This document shows, one piece after another, positions 35,270 through 48,252 of a stretch of 64,000 bases of DNA. The notes under the pieces are model-generated. The model was not told the DNA's origin and did not search any database. It was given only the letters and a program-made list of their open reading frames with translations. Numbering within the stretch: the first letter of the stretch is position 1; the number at the start of each line of letters is the position of its first letter. Origin of the DNA: Saxidomus purpurata (taxonomy: Eukaryota > Mollusca > Bivalvia > Venerida > Veneridae); assembly GCA_022818135.1 (NCBI GenBank), contig JAFMSR010000034.1, forward strand, positions 248,001 through 312,000, written 5' to 3'. Both the position numbers and the translations under genes were made by a program.

Positions 35270-35545
35270 AAAATACACACTTAGAGGCTAAAGGTCATAT
35301 ACAAGAATAATTCAAGAATGACTTTGTCCGGAGCATTTCTTCTTCATGCATGGAGATATTTTTTATGTTACTTGGCACAAGTGTTCACTACCATGAGTGT
35401 CATGCGCAGGAACCAGGTCCTTAAGTCTAAGGTCAAGGTCACACTTAGAGGTTAAAGGTCAAATTCAACAATATCTTTGTCCGGAGCATTTCTTCTTCAT
35501 GCATGGAGATATTTTAATGTGACTTGGCACACATGTTTATCAACA
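35235..35545 (+). repeat. Bivalve-type TTGTCCGGAGCAT tandem repeat
   Basis: Two units about 152 bp apart contain TTGTCCGGAGCATTTCTTCT at 35324 and 35476. Both include TGTCATGCGCA, AAGGTCA and CACTTAGAGG words. I know this unit as a frequent bivalve repeat. Confidence 0.7.
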
Positions 35546-36317
35546 TGAGCTACCCTTGTTTTTAGAATTACTTTCCTTTGTTGTTACAATGAAGAGCTTA
35601 TAATGTAACTTTTTTATTACTGGTCGTAGTGAAAAATCGAGACCACTTTTATATGATATAACATGCATGTACACCAAATTTACGGATTTTACCAAGTATC
35701 TACTTGGTAAGGAGTTAGTCCTTTTGACAGCTGGCGGGCTCCACATGTTGCACATGGGCATCTTGTATACACATGTACTACATTTTATACAGTTTATACA
35801 TCTTATCCATTTTATCCATTTTATATATCTAATACTTTTCATATATATATACATTTCATCCATTTCATACATCTAATAGTTTTATACATTTTATACATTT
35901 CATACATTTTATACATTTTATACATTTATTTCTTTTCATACATCTGATACTTTTAACTGGTTTTATACAATTTACACATTTTATCCATTTTAAATATCTA
36001 ATACTTTTTAAACATTTTATACATTTTCATACATTTTCAACATTTTATAAATTACACCCTTTATATACAGTTAATAATTTTCAGATGATTTCATACAGTT
36101 AATACATATAGTACTTTTCATGCATTGCATAAAGTTTACAGAGTATATTCATTATATAAATTTTATACATTTTATACACTTTATACATTTAATCCATTTC
36201 ATACATCTTATACTTTTTTAAATTTCATACATTTTATACATTTTATACAACTTATACATTTTATACATTTCAGAGGTTTGATTCTTTAAATACATTTGAA
36301 ACATTTTATACATTAAT

Positions 36318-36323
<6 letters not shown>

Positions 36324-36370
<47 letters not shown>

Positions 36371-36381
36371 TATATATATAT
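36324..36381. repeat. (TA)n microsatellite
   Basis: Near-perfect TA run with one AATA interruption, inside the 10-bp array. Confidence 0.9.
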
Positions 36382-36844
36382 TTCATCCAATTTGTACATC
36401 TAGTACTTTTCATACATTTTAAACATTTTATACATTTTATACATTTTATACATTTTTAACATTTTATACGTTTTATACATTACACCAATTTTATACATCT
36501 GATACTTTTTAAGTCATTTCAATTATTTCATACATCTAGTACTTTTTATACATTTTATATAGCTTACAAAAATTTATACATTTTATAAATTTCACCGATT
36601 TTAAACATTTAATATATTTTATACATTTTATACAATTTATACATTTTATACAACTAATACTTTTTTATACAGTTCATACATTTTATTCATTTTATACATT
36701 TTATACATTTCAACATTTTATACATTTCATCCATTTCCTACATCTCATACTTTTATACATTTTAAAAAGTTGATACATTTTATACATTTCATACATTTTG
36801 ATACATTTTATCCATTTCATACATCTAATACTTTTAAAACATTT

Positions 36845-37660
36845 TCTAAATTTTATACAGTTTATATAGTTGATACATGATATTGTATACACTTTATACA
36901 TTGTATACATTTTATACATTTTATACATTTAATGCAGTTTATACAAATTATACATTTTAACATTTTATACATTTTATCCATTTCCTACATCTCATACTTT
37001 AATACATTTTATAAATTGTATACAGTTTATATAGTTGATACATGATATTGTATACACTTTATACATTGTATACATTTGATACTTTTTAGACATTTTATGC
37101 AGTTTATACAGTTGATACATTTTAATCATATAATACTTTATACTTTTTATTCTTTACATACATTTTATACATTTCATACTTTTTATTTATTTCATACATT
37201 TTATCCATTTCATACATCTTATACTTTTTATACATTTTCTAAATTTTATACAGTTTATATAGTTGATACATGATATTGTATACACTTTATACATTGTATA
37301 CATTTTATACATTTTATACATTTAATGCAGTTTATACAAATTATACATTTTAACATTTTATCCATTTCCTACATCTCACACTTTAATACATTTTATAAAT
37401 TGTATACAGTTTATATAGTTGATACATGATATTGTATACACTTTATACATTGTATACATTTGATACGTTTTAGACATTTTATGCAGTTTATACAGTTGAT
37501 ACATTTTAATCATATTATACTTTATACTTTTTATTCTTTATATACATTTTATACATTTCATACTTTTTATTCATTTAATAGATTTCATACATTTTATACA
37601 TTTCATACATTTTATCCATTTTTTACATCTTATACTTTTAATACATTTTCTAAATTGTAT
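36845..37660. repeat. Higher-order duplication, about 390-400 bp, inside the 10-bp array
   Basis: GTTGATACATGATATTGTAT starts near 36869, 37034, 37262 and 37419, with a variant near 37673. Spacings of about 165, 228, 157 and 254 bp indicate an alternating two-part unit repeated twice. GACATTTTATGCAGTTTATAC recurs near 37089 and 37473, 384 bp apart. Confidence 0.65.
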
Positions 37661-38747
37661 ACAGTTATATAGTTGCTACATGATATTTATACACTTTATA
37701 CATTTTTTACATTTTATACATTTTATACATTTTATATATTTTATACATTTTATACATTTCATACATTTCATACATTTTATACATTTCAACCATTTCATGC
37801 ATGTGAAACTTTTTATACATTATATGCATTTTATATATTTTATAAATTTTATACATTTTATCCATTTCATACATGAAATATAAATTTGGTTTATCTTATG
37901 CATTTTAAACATTTCATAAGTTTCCGGCTTTTTTATATCTCACGCATTAGTGCATGTTATACATTTCATATATTTTATATATTTCATACAGTCGATAATT
38001 TTCATACATTTATTACATTTTATCCATTTTATTAATTTGATACATTTCGTACATTTTAGACTTTTTAGACATTTGAATTATTTTATGCATTTTATTCATT
38101 TTATACATTTTATTCATTTTATACATTTCATACATTATACAGCTGATTCATTTATACATTTATACATTTCAAACATTTTATACTTTTAAACATTTTATAT
38201 ATTTTATATATTTTATACATTCCATACGTTTTTTCAAATATATAATTTGTTTCATTTTATGAATTTATTCATTAGATACATTTTATACATTTCATACTTT
38301 TTATACATTTGATTCATTTGATTCATTTTATGCATTTTATACATTTTATTTATTATATACATTTCATACATTTATACATTTTTTATACCTGATTCATTGC
38401 ATGTGTTCGATACTTTTTCGGTTTATATATTTTATGCATTTTATTTCATTTCATTTAAAATTTTATTCAATTTATACATTTCATACATGTTATACATCTC
38501 ATATATTTTATTCATTTCTTGTTCAAAGATCATGCATTTTATGCATTTAATTAAATCATGTGTTTGATACATTACGGTGTCACTATGGCTAAACCTTTCG
38601 TGCACTGACAACTGAAAGCGGATCCAACATAGTTGTCTTAGGGTAAAAAAGGAAAATTTGTAATGTATTTTACCTGACTGTCAATATCAATTTCATTTAA
38701 TGTATTTAGAACCAGTGAAATAGCTGGAACGTTCTTGGAAAGGATTA

Positions 38748-39107
38748 CAAATGTTTCAGCACATTTTACTAAACAGTTTATTTTTTGCCTGGCATCGTTC
38801 TTCGCAGAGTGCTTCTGAGCAGCCTTTTTTCTTCGGTGTTTTTTGTCTCCTATGGCTAAGCAGCCTTGCTGACTTCCGTGCTGGCTCCAATCTTCAACGC
38901 TACTTCACACGGGCGTTGACGAATGTTGAGTTTTCAGCGACTTTAAAGTTGCCACGAATGCACATCGGGATGGTTTGTCTCGAGAAAAGACTCCTTCAGG
39001 GTTTTTACGGCCATTGCCCTTTCGCTAAGTTGCTGGCTTCTTAGTATTGGCAGTTTTCTCTGCATTTTCAACGGAAATTGCAACGGCATTGCAGAAGTAT
39101 CAGTCAT
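38748..39107 (-). pseudogene. Histone H1-like pseudogene
   Basis: The minus strand, read across frames, gives a histone H1 pattern. It starts MTDTSA at 39107 and moves to ENAEKTANTKKPAT (another frame). Next is IRGNFKVAENSTFVNARVK, which resembles the end of the globular winged-helix domain, then ALKIGAS, then IGDKKHRRKKAAQKHSAKND, a lysine-rich tail. At least three frame changes and several stops (after KKPAT, after NARVK) show it cannot make a linker histone. The middle of the globular domain is poorly preserved. The 97-codon plus frame here is its shadow. I rate the family call as moderate because it is built from short pieces. Confidence 0.45.
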
Positions 39108-40818
39108 TGTCACAAATTTCAGTGCTGAAGCAGAGCTGCAGCAGGACAATGTTTGCTAAGCGGGTCAATGCTGAAACATAATAGAAAACCGGATTAAGAT
39201 AAAATAGTGCACCATTACGATTACCCGTTGTCTGTTTCTGATAGTAAATGTTTTCGGCTTTTATACTAACTGTAAGAACAACTTAAAAGTAAGAAATAAC
39301 ACCAGTTATCTATTACACAGGATTTGTTACAGTACTCATCTGTTATCAAATAAAGGCGCATTATTATACATAATATGAGAGATAAACACAACCTGGCTCT
39401 ACAAAAGGACAGTTTATTTATTGCATTACAAGAAATCAGTAATATGTATATATTTATTTTCTTTGTCCTTCTCTAAGTATACATCTTATGAATTCATTAT
39501 GACAGTTGAATAATGTGTTGGAGGCAATTATATCAAAGAAAGGACCAGCTGTCTGATATGACCAGTGACGGGGGGCAAAAGGGTTACGTAATGTTAGTGT
39601 TCTAGGGTAAATAAAACCTATTCCTATAAATAAATGGAACTTTAATTTGTTCACCTTGCCTTTCAAACGCATCGTTCTTACCAAATTTTGGTTCGGTTTA
39701 AGCTGTGAGATTCTCGAATTTTCGGATATAAGTTATGTCTTTCTAATAGCTTTTTTTAGAAAGTCCTAAATAATGTGTTGTTAAATCCCGCAAAGTCTGG
39801 TAACTAGGCGGTAAGAGGTGAAACGTTTTCCTGAAATGACTCATTTTATTAGTGTAGCGAATGAAATCTGACGTTATATTGTATAATAGGGATAATCTAT
39901 TGCATGTTCTATCCTACACATTTACTTGTATATTAAAACACATTTATTTTCATTTGATTTCATGTAAAAAAAGTGTTGGGAAGGAAACCTTGAATCGAAA
40001 CTGTTTATAATACATTTTGTCTAAGGCGTTGCTATATTTGTATCCGTTTTAATGAATGCTTTCCACAGAAATAAAGGTACATTTAGATTAAAGGTAAAAG
40101 CTATATAGACTGTATTTGTAACAGTTATACATATGATTTGTTTCTCAATACCGCTTACAATTCGAAAGTGAATGACGTTAAAATGATAATGAAAATACTG
40201 CGTGTTACACAACAGTGAAATATATTCACGGATGAAAGTACATATTCAATGTAAACATACATACCTAAAGCTGATTAAGTCCAAAGGTACATCACATCAA
40301 GGCCGATGTATAGTTTTCATTTGTTAAACAATGGGTAATATTTATAATCACTAATTGTAATCCAACGAAAACGAAACACTTCATAGTAACTCCACTAAAA
40401 GACAATCACGCAATTTGTTGAAACACAATCCTTATTATACTAACTCCAGAACTAAGCCGATGGTCTAATTACACTAGTGAATCATACTAGACTGTTTTGA
40501 GTAACTTTTAACTGTGTAAAAAAAATTAAGTTCCTATTTAAAGACGTCTTTCACATCTACTCAATAAATTCTTGAAATGGTACTGAAACAGTAATGCTAA
40601 TATGAAAGGCCTTTTAAAAGTTTGTCCACATAGCTAAGTTTTGGACTTTTAGATATCCACATTATTTAATTGTTAATAATTTCTTGCAGATCATATGAAA
40701 CATCAGATAAATGGATCATTTAGCGAAAGGAACAAACAATATCATACCTTATTATTCATCACGGAATTAATTCGCTTATATTTTCTCAAATGTAGGCTCA
40801 TAAATGTATTTTTGTTGC
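39108..40818. other. Non-coding, no gene seen
   Basis: AT-rich, short frames only; the minus frame at 39454-39684 has no recognisable content. Confidence 0.35.
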
Positions 40819-41020
40819 AGATTAGATTAGATTAGATTTATTTCGGCAAAGGAAAAACATACAATGGTTTACAAACAGTATATTAAATAAAATATAAAAA
40901 AACAATAAATAATATATAATGCACCAGAAACCACGACATGCTTCCCAATACCAAGGATTACACAATACAGCTTTCATTGTGGTCCTTAGTATTGGTGGCA
41001 TGGCATAGAGGCAATTTAAA
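40819..41020 (-). mobile_element. 3' end of a LINE (non-LTR retrotransposon)
   Basis: On the minus strand the sequence ends TTGCCGAAATAAATCTAATC followed by (ATCTA)n, a 3' microsatellite tail typical of CR1/L2/jockey-like LINEs, after an untranslated stretch with CCTTGGTATTGGGAAGC. No RT coding sequence is attached, so the copy is strongly 5'-truncated. Confidence 0.6.
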
Positions 41021-44000
41021 ACTAAAAAAAAAACAACTTTTTTTTAAATAATGACGTTCATATCACAGATTAGATATTGCCATTAAATTATCACAGAACT
41101 CATCACATCAATTATTTATTGAAGATACTTAAAATATAATTCTAAAATCGCATAACATTTTAACCATTGGCTTGTTATAAGAAGACATAAACATAAACAT
41201 TAGTACACAGTTAATATCAGTATAACAAATCCACTGTACAACTAACAGCTTTTTCATTCAGAATGCATAGTAAATCCACAACAATGAAACAGTTCTTCAC
41301 TGAAAATGATATGGTATATATGTGTATTCGTAGATTATAATCCAAGCACAAAACACAAAACGTCTATTAGAGTGAAATATCAAACACTTTCGAAAGTTCG
41401 TTTAATCATATCCATCTTGAATATATTTTATTCGATCCAATATTCTAGTAATGTTTTATGACAGTAAGGAATATTTTAGGACGTAATGTTTAGGAAGTAA
41501 TGTAACTGTGCAATACAAATCAGAGAGAGTATGTGCAGTTACCTCTCATTAGATAGTTTCTACACTACGAGTATCTGAAATCGCCAAAACTCCAACGCGT
41601 ATACGTCTAGTTTCTTTTGGGTCTTATTCAGAAATGAATAGCTACTTTTAAAAGGTTAGCAGCTGCAAAACTTCAATTGTATCTTCTTGCATCCATGTGA
41701 CGGAATGTTTTTAGGAGAAAGTATTGATTCCATTTGTATGGGCAACATTGTATGTCTGTGCTATATCTGTTGTTTTTTTTTCTTAAACTTTTTTTTTATT
41801 GGTAAAATTATCGTAAAATAGGAAAATATCTTTTTGTTTGCAAGTTTTGGAGTTTTATTCTTGTTTACTTAATTAACAGACGTTTGGATATGTTAAATAT
41901 TATGGAGAATAGGTAAAAGCTACTTTCGGGTTGTTGTAAATATCGGAAGATACTATTCTTGGTCCTAGGCTTTATCTGAGCGATACATGTATTACCGTTC
42001 AATGTGACAATTTTAACTTTAGAAATACACTAATCCCAGATTTATTATTCTAGAAAAATAATACTTTAATAGTTATAACTGAAATATATGATTTCTTTTG
42101 TGTGGATTTTTATTCAAAACAGAACAAAAACAATCTGTTTATTCCGACTCCTCAATCTTGAAAAGGTGAGTTACCCGACATAATCATAATAGTATTATAG
42201 TAAAACTGACATTTAGATCAAGCACAAAGTATTAAAGAGGTCAAATTATATTGAGACAGTTTTCATGTCAATTTCTACACAATTTCGCTTCATAATTCTC
42301 AAAATTATACATATTCTTTTTAAGCTGCAATTTGAACGAAGCAGGTACACTGTAGAGTAAAAGGTTTTATATTGAATTCCTGAAATAAAACTCCCTGTGG
42401 TATAGAGGGTAAATTCACCAGCGATTTATTTATTTGTTAAAGAGACGAGTATTATTCTTTTAGGTATGTAGGACATGTCCTTCATTGACACCAAGTTTGA
42501 ATTTAATACCTCTCAATTTCTGTATCATAAAATCCAATGTTACGCTATTCTAAGCTAAATCAGTTGATAAAATTGTCATGTGAAAGTTCTTTTCGCTCCC
42601 TTGTTTGTAGAAACATTAACATACTACATGTACATTCAAATGGATTTAGACAATGTAACAACACCATTTACTACGTGCGTATCCGCCTAAGGGCGCATGC
42701 ATGATTCCAAAATAACGCAGTGATTTGTTGAGCAAGTAAATATGACTAGCCGGTATCACTTTAAGCAAACCACGTTATTCAATCTCAGGACATATCAGGT
42801 TTTCTTTTTCAGATGAATGTAAAACACGACACTAGTTAACAAAATATCACAAAACCCATGGGTAATATAATCAAGCAATTTCCTACTGCCTTATTTCTTT
42901 TGACAATCGCGGACAGAAAATATCTATGTCTTTTACAACTTTACTTCTCACTCAGAATTTCATCTGGCATGCTTTGATAATTTAGATGCCTTCATAATAA
43001 ATAACAATATTAAAGTTTAACACTTGATATCTCCCATGTCATGACATATAACGTTAAGATCTTTATTTAACAGCTCCATCCTTTCATAATACAAAATGAT
43101 CAATTTATCAAATGTCTACCATTTATCAAATGTCTACCAGCACCAATGTTTTGTTACAAAATCAAAAACACATGGTGTTGTTTAACGAAAGGCTATCGAA
43201 CATACGCCACAATCATTCTTTGAAAAGGAGCTAAATAACCAGCTGAACGTGACACAGTGAAGTTTCCAAAATTCAAAGATATTAAAGTATGTCGCTTGAT
43301 TCTTCTTTTTTTATTTATAAGCTGACAATAGCTAAACTTTGTTTTCGGACCAGCATTTATTCTGTACGGCAAACTTTTTTAATTTTTTTTTTTTTTTTAA
43401 AGTTTTTTTTTAGGTTGATGGGTGGGATTTTTTTTTTTTAAGGGTAAATCGGAAAATATTTTAATATAAATAAGTGAATAAACAGTATCTTGTTTCAAAT
43501 TGAGGCTCTAAATTACAAGTTTTGATATTAATTAGTATATCAATAAAAAATGTTATCATGTTATTTCATGCATCTTTTTCAATGTATTTAAGAGTACATT
43601 TCGAGAACGTGTAATTCAACAAAACATCTTAAAACTGCATCATGACCTAACACAAATAATGAACGTTCATACCCGACAATTATTACAACTGTTATATTGT
43701 AAACATAGAATATATTTGATGACTTGTTAGTAACACTCTGGTCAGAGAAATCAATATTAAAAAAATCACAGTCAATAAAAGAAAGTGTCCATTATAGAAC
43801 CAGCAGTAACAGGTAGAATAACGCATTGTTAAACTAACAGCCTCTTCTTATATCTTTTTCTACCTTTTATAAGATCTTCTTCAAACTGAAAATCGTACAT
43901 ACAATCATATGATGAAACTTCCTGACACTGCCTTTCATACGAAGCAGTCACACAAAGTCCACACTGTAACGTTTAGTCATCTATTTTTGCCCATTGACTA

Positions 44001-44119
44001 CATGTATCGTATCCACAATTCACGTGTTTGCTTTAAATGTATATTCGAACCTTGCAGATGATATAAATCTATATTCACATACCCGGTAAGTAAACTTAAG
44101 ATCCTATTTAAAGCAGAAG
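41021..44119. other. Non-coding, no gene seen
   Basis: AT-rich throughout; T-rich low-complexity runs at 43375-43440. ATTTATCAAATGTCTACC is tandemly doubled near 43100-43138. Confidence 0.35.
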
Positions 44120-44193
44120 GGGGGGGGGGGGGGGGGCGCGCCCACCCACACAACCCCCCACAAAACAAACCCAAACAACAAAAAAAAAAAACA

Positions 44194-44280
<87 letters not shown>

Positions 44281-44337
44281 ACAAAAAAAAAAAAAAAACC
44301 CGGGGAAAAAAAAGAAAAAGGGGGGGGAGGGGGGGGT
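44120..44337. repeat. Homopolymer block, G then A runs
   Basis: A G run (about 44119-44136), a C-rich spacer, then A runs of more than 80 bases with sparse C, then more A and G runs. The frame of poly-phenylalanine on the minus strand is meaningless. This could be a genuine low-complexity tract or a read/consensus artefact. Confidence 0.8.
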
Positions 44338-45589
44338 GGAATTAGAAGTCTGGTTTCATCGCAAATAATGTTTAAGTCTTAACCTGTAACATAATTTTAC
44401 ATTCATATAACATAGCATGGTCCATAATTTTTGTTTTCGTATTTTGACACATTTGGACAAAAGAAACATTTTGATTTAGATAAGAGTTATGTAAAATCAA
44501 ATGCTGCGATTCAAAACAATTTCATGGAAATTTTATAGGTGCCACTTATCAAAGTTATTCAAGTTATATTAATTCGCTTTCTGTATTTATTATACTGTCA
44601 ATGGTTTTATCCGAAATCATTTGTCAAAATAGCAACATGAGCCAAAGTCATCTATTTACAGAGTGTTAGCCCATTACAAAAACGATCAGTCAATTAATTC
44701 AACGGAGTATGCTAGTAACTCAGTCATTTTGAAGTAAGTAAAACACTATTATATTATCTCATTGTCAGACATGTAGACATATTCAGTGAATCATTCAAAC
44801 CCAGTGTTAATTGTACGAGTTACCAATACAATGTTCTATCTCTCAAATGGTTTGTTTCATTGAACTAGATATTTTTATTACATTTAAATGCATTATTCAA
44901 AGTTAGTGCGTATTAAGTCAGTCAATTAGAATCATAATTATTGCAAAAAAGTAAGCTTGTTTATAAATATCAGCCAGCTAAAGTCGGCAAGGCAGCTCTC
45001 TTTTGTCAGTTTTGTGGTACTCAAATATAGCGGACATTCGTTTGCAAGAGTTAAGCACTAAAAGTAAGAATTCAGCTTGTCATTCCTAAGCAGTCCGTAA
45101 TTTAGTCAGTCAGTTATCCATGCAGTGCTGTAACCAATCAAAGTAGTCAGTATGGGAGTCACACCAAACTGGTATTAGTAAGTCAGACATTTGCAATCAG
45201 TCACTTTAATGAGTCGACACTCAATCGTTTAGATGAAACATTTGGTTGATTCGTCAATCAGAAAGAGTCAGTAAATCACTCACGTACAATCAGGAAGTGC
45301 CTAAGCCGGAGTACGTCAAGTAATTACGGTAATTAAATTGCTAAAATACTAAAATCGTTTTACTAGTCAAGGTCATTGTAACAGGAATGTTATGGATTGA
45401 CTGCAGAGGAACTGGCTGAATTCAAAAACAGTTCAACAAATATGTCATTTGCTTTGGTTTCTTGATAGGAAACTCCCCATGTCAATATTATTTGTCTTAC
45501 GAAGATGAAACGTTGCATAACTCACACAGTTCTGTAAGTTGCATACTAATTATCGATTATGTGGTTAGACAGACTTAGCTACAGACAAA
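44338..45589. other. Non-coding, repeated CAGTCA words
   Basis: No gene. The stretch 44640-45330 is rich in AGTCAGT/CAGTCA-type words (for example GTCAGTCAGTTATCC, AAGTAGTCAGTATGG), suggesting an old, heavily diverged tandem repeat. Confidence 0.35.
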
Positions 45590-45883
45590 TTATAGACCAG
45601 CCACGAGTATCAAGTGTCCATTCACATAATTTTTCATCCTCCCTAGACACACTCCAATTTTTCTTCTACCTGAATATGACAAAATATCAATTATATGATA
45701 GAACTGACCTATAATTATTGTTTTGGAAATTAATAGATCTTTCTGAGAAAGGTTTCTATGCTTGATATCAGCATCAATCATTAGCAGATAGAACAAAAAA
45801 TCACCCTGCTCATCTCTGTTGCCAATTATTAAATTATGAGTAATTTTGTCGTAGACGCAATTCAGTTTTGTATTTTCAGACAT
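45590..45883 (-). CDS. Unrecognised minus-strand frame, 97 codons
   Basis: The frame starts MSENTKLNCVYDKITHNLII and is compositionally coding-like (mixed charged and hydrophobic residues, no low complexity). An internal GGTCAG follows an open stretch, but there is no clear donor. It abuts the diverged tandem array beginning at about 45935. No domain recognised; could be a relic exon. Confidence 0.25.
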   Translation of the reverse strand: MSENTKLNCVYDKITHNLIIGNRDEQGDFLFYLLMIDADIKHRNLSQKDLLISKTIIIGQFYHIIDILSYSGRRKIGVCLGRMKNYVNGHLILVAGL

Positions 45884-46853
45884 ATTTAAATGGAAGTCCC
45901 TTTTTTAATCAGTAGTTAAGAATTAAAGCGATGATACATCAAGTGATTTTACAGGAAATTATATCTTGTAAAAAGAAATGTAAAAAATTCCTCCTGTGAT
46001 AAAGAAGTTGTTTCCCTTACCATAAAGATGTGTCATTTATCGCATCATGGGAGCTACCTTGAAAGTCAATGACATATTGATGGCTGGCAACCTGTAATTA
46101 TGGGTCATGTAACTTCTTCCGAGTTCGGGCTGTAGCTTCTTCAGGCTTATGATTGATGGCATCAATGTATACAGTTAAAGTCCATACTAGAAAGGCGTGT
46201 CATGCTGCAAGGTCGGAGAGCTATCTAGACGACCAAGGTCGCAATTGATGCTCAATAAGTGATGTAGGGTCTGGTGACAAATATTCGGGTCAAGATCAAA
46301 CTTATGACAAAAACATAAACAGTCTGTATATCTTTATTCCTGTGAGGGAGTATCATCAATCTTGTGTCAAAGGTCTATCTCATCGTGATTCAAACAATAA
46401 AGGTTAATGTAGTATTCCAGGTAAACAGTCATTTACGATAACTCTCAATTCTCTTGATACATATTTATGAAGCTTGGACCATTTCCTCGTCTTATCAAAT
46501 CATTTTTGGTCGGGAAAGTTGTGTTGCATGACTTTTCTTCATCTTCTTGTTTCTAAAGGAAATACTATCATGTCGCGCAAGTATTATGTCATTTAATATA
46601 CTAGTCTTCAATCTTCTGTAATATTTCAATCGACACCCCGTAGTTTATAGGATTGTGTAGAATCATAGCTGCAAATTATATTTAAAGCGTACATCACGTG
46701 ATAAAACTTTAAATCATTTATTATGGAATGTTATGCTATACCTTTCAGTTTCAAGGCCACATTTTAATGATGAGGTTTACGTTGAAAAATAAAGTGTACT
46801 TAATTCTACTGCGAAGTTTTGCTTTTACTCTCTGCTGTGATGAAGACGTCTTC

Positions 46854-46854
<1 letters not shown>

Positions 46855-46906
<52 letters not shown>

Positions 46907-46926
46907 TGGTTTTTTTTTTTTTTTTT

Positions 46927-46968
<42 letters not shown>

Positions 46969-47022
46969 TTTTTGGGGGGGGGGGGGGGGTTTTTTGGGGG
47001 GGGGGTTTTTGGTGTGGTTTTG
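46855..47022 (+). repeat. Homopolymer block, T then G runs
   Basis: T runs of about 50 bases, then alternating G and T runs. The frames of poly-F/poly-G on plus and poly-K/poly-P on minus are not genes. Flanking sequence on both sides belongs to the diverged tandem array. Confidence 0.85.
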
Positions 47023-47837
47023 TTTATAGATTTTGTTTTTTCACCAGATACAGTAATACACCTTCCGATTACATAATATATCCATGATTGGTTACACCAT
47101 GAAAGTGTTTCTCCTATCATAAGGATGGTCATTAATACACCCAGGAATCTTACCTTAAAGTCAATGTCACAATTAGGGCGCTTATCTGTTAAATCATGGA
47201 TAATGTACCTTTTAACGTGTTTAGTCTGAAATAATGCTTATAATTCATGACATCAATGCATACAGTTAAAGTATATACTAAAAAGGCGTAACAATCTTCA
47301 AATTCGGAGAGCTACCGTGACGGCCAAAGTCGCAGTTGGTGTTCAATATGTGATGGTCTGATAAAAAATGTTTGCGTCAAGATCACAATTTTGCCAACAA
47401 GATCAACAGTCCCTATTTCTTTATTCCCAAGAAGGATTGTCATCAAACTTGTGTCAAATGTTTATCTCATCGTGATTCAAAAGGTCAAGTTTAATGTTGT
47501 TATCAAGGTTAACAGTCATTTAACAATATCGCCCAATCCTCTTGATGGATTTTAATCAAAGCGTTGGATTATTTCCAATTCATGCACAGTCATTTTGGTC
47601 AAGTACATTTTGTTGCATGCCTATATATTCTTCTAAAGGAAGTGCTATCACGTCAGCATTTAAACAATAAAAGCTAATATAGGACTTTAAATAATGTATT
47701 ACTAATGTTATGCCATACCGTGTTTAAGGCAATTCTTAAGTATTCAAGGTTTACGTTGAAATTACATATTAATACAAGGTATATTCTCTTATAGACATGT
47801 ACCATTTCAATATGACACATATTGTCTTAAAAGTTTG

Positions 47838-48252
<415 letters not shown>

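Larger units (their letters stand above)
35755..38545. repeat. Minisatellite/satellite of 10-bp unit TTTTATACAT, about 2.8 kb
   Basis: An almost unbroken run of the 10-base unit TTTTATACAT and variants (TTTCATACAT, TTTTATCCAT, ATCTAATACT). Because 10 is not a multiple of three, all three plus frames read as repetitive FIHFIHFIHF / FYTFHTFYTF peptides; the many 60-80 codon frames here (both strands) are products of the array, not genes. A (TA)n tract sits at 36324-36381. Short interruptions and variant units show it is old and uneven. Confidence 0.9.

Noticed and set aside
37076..38189. Several 60-80 codon frames rich in FIHF/FYTF
   Set aside because: Produced in every frame by the 10-bp repeat; no start context, no non-repetitive sequence.
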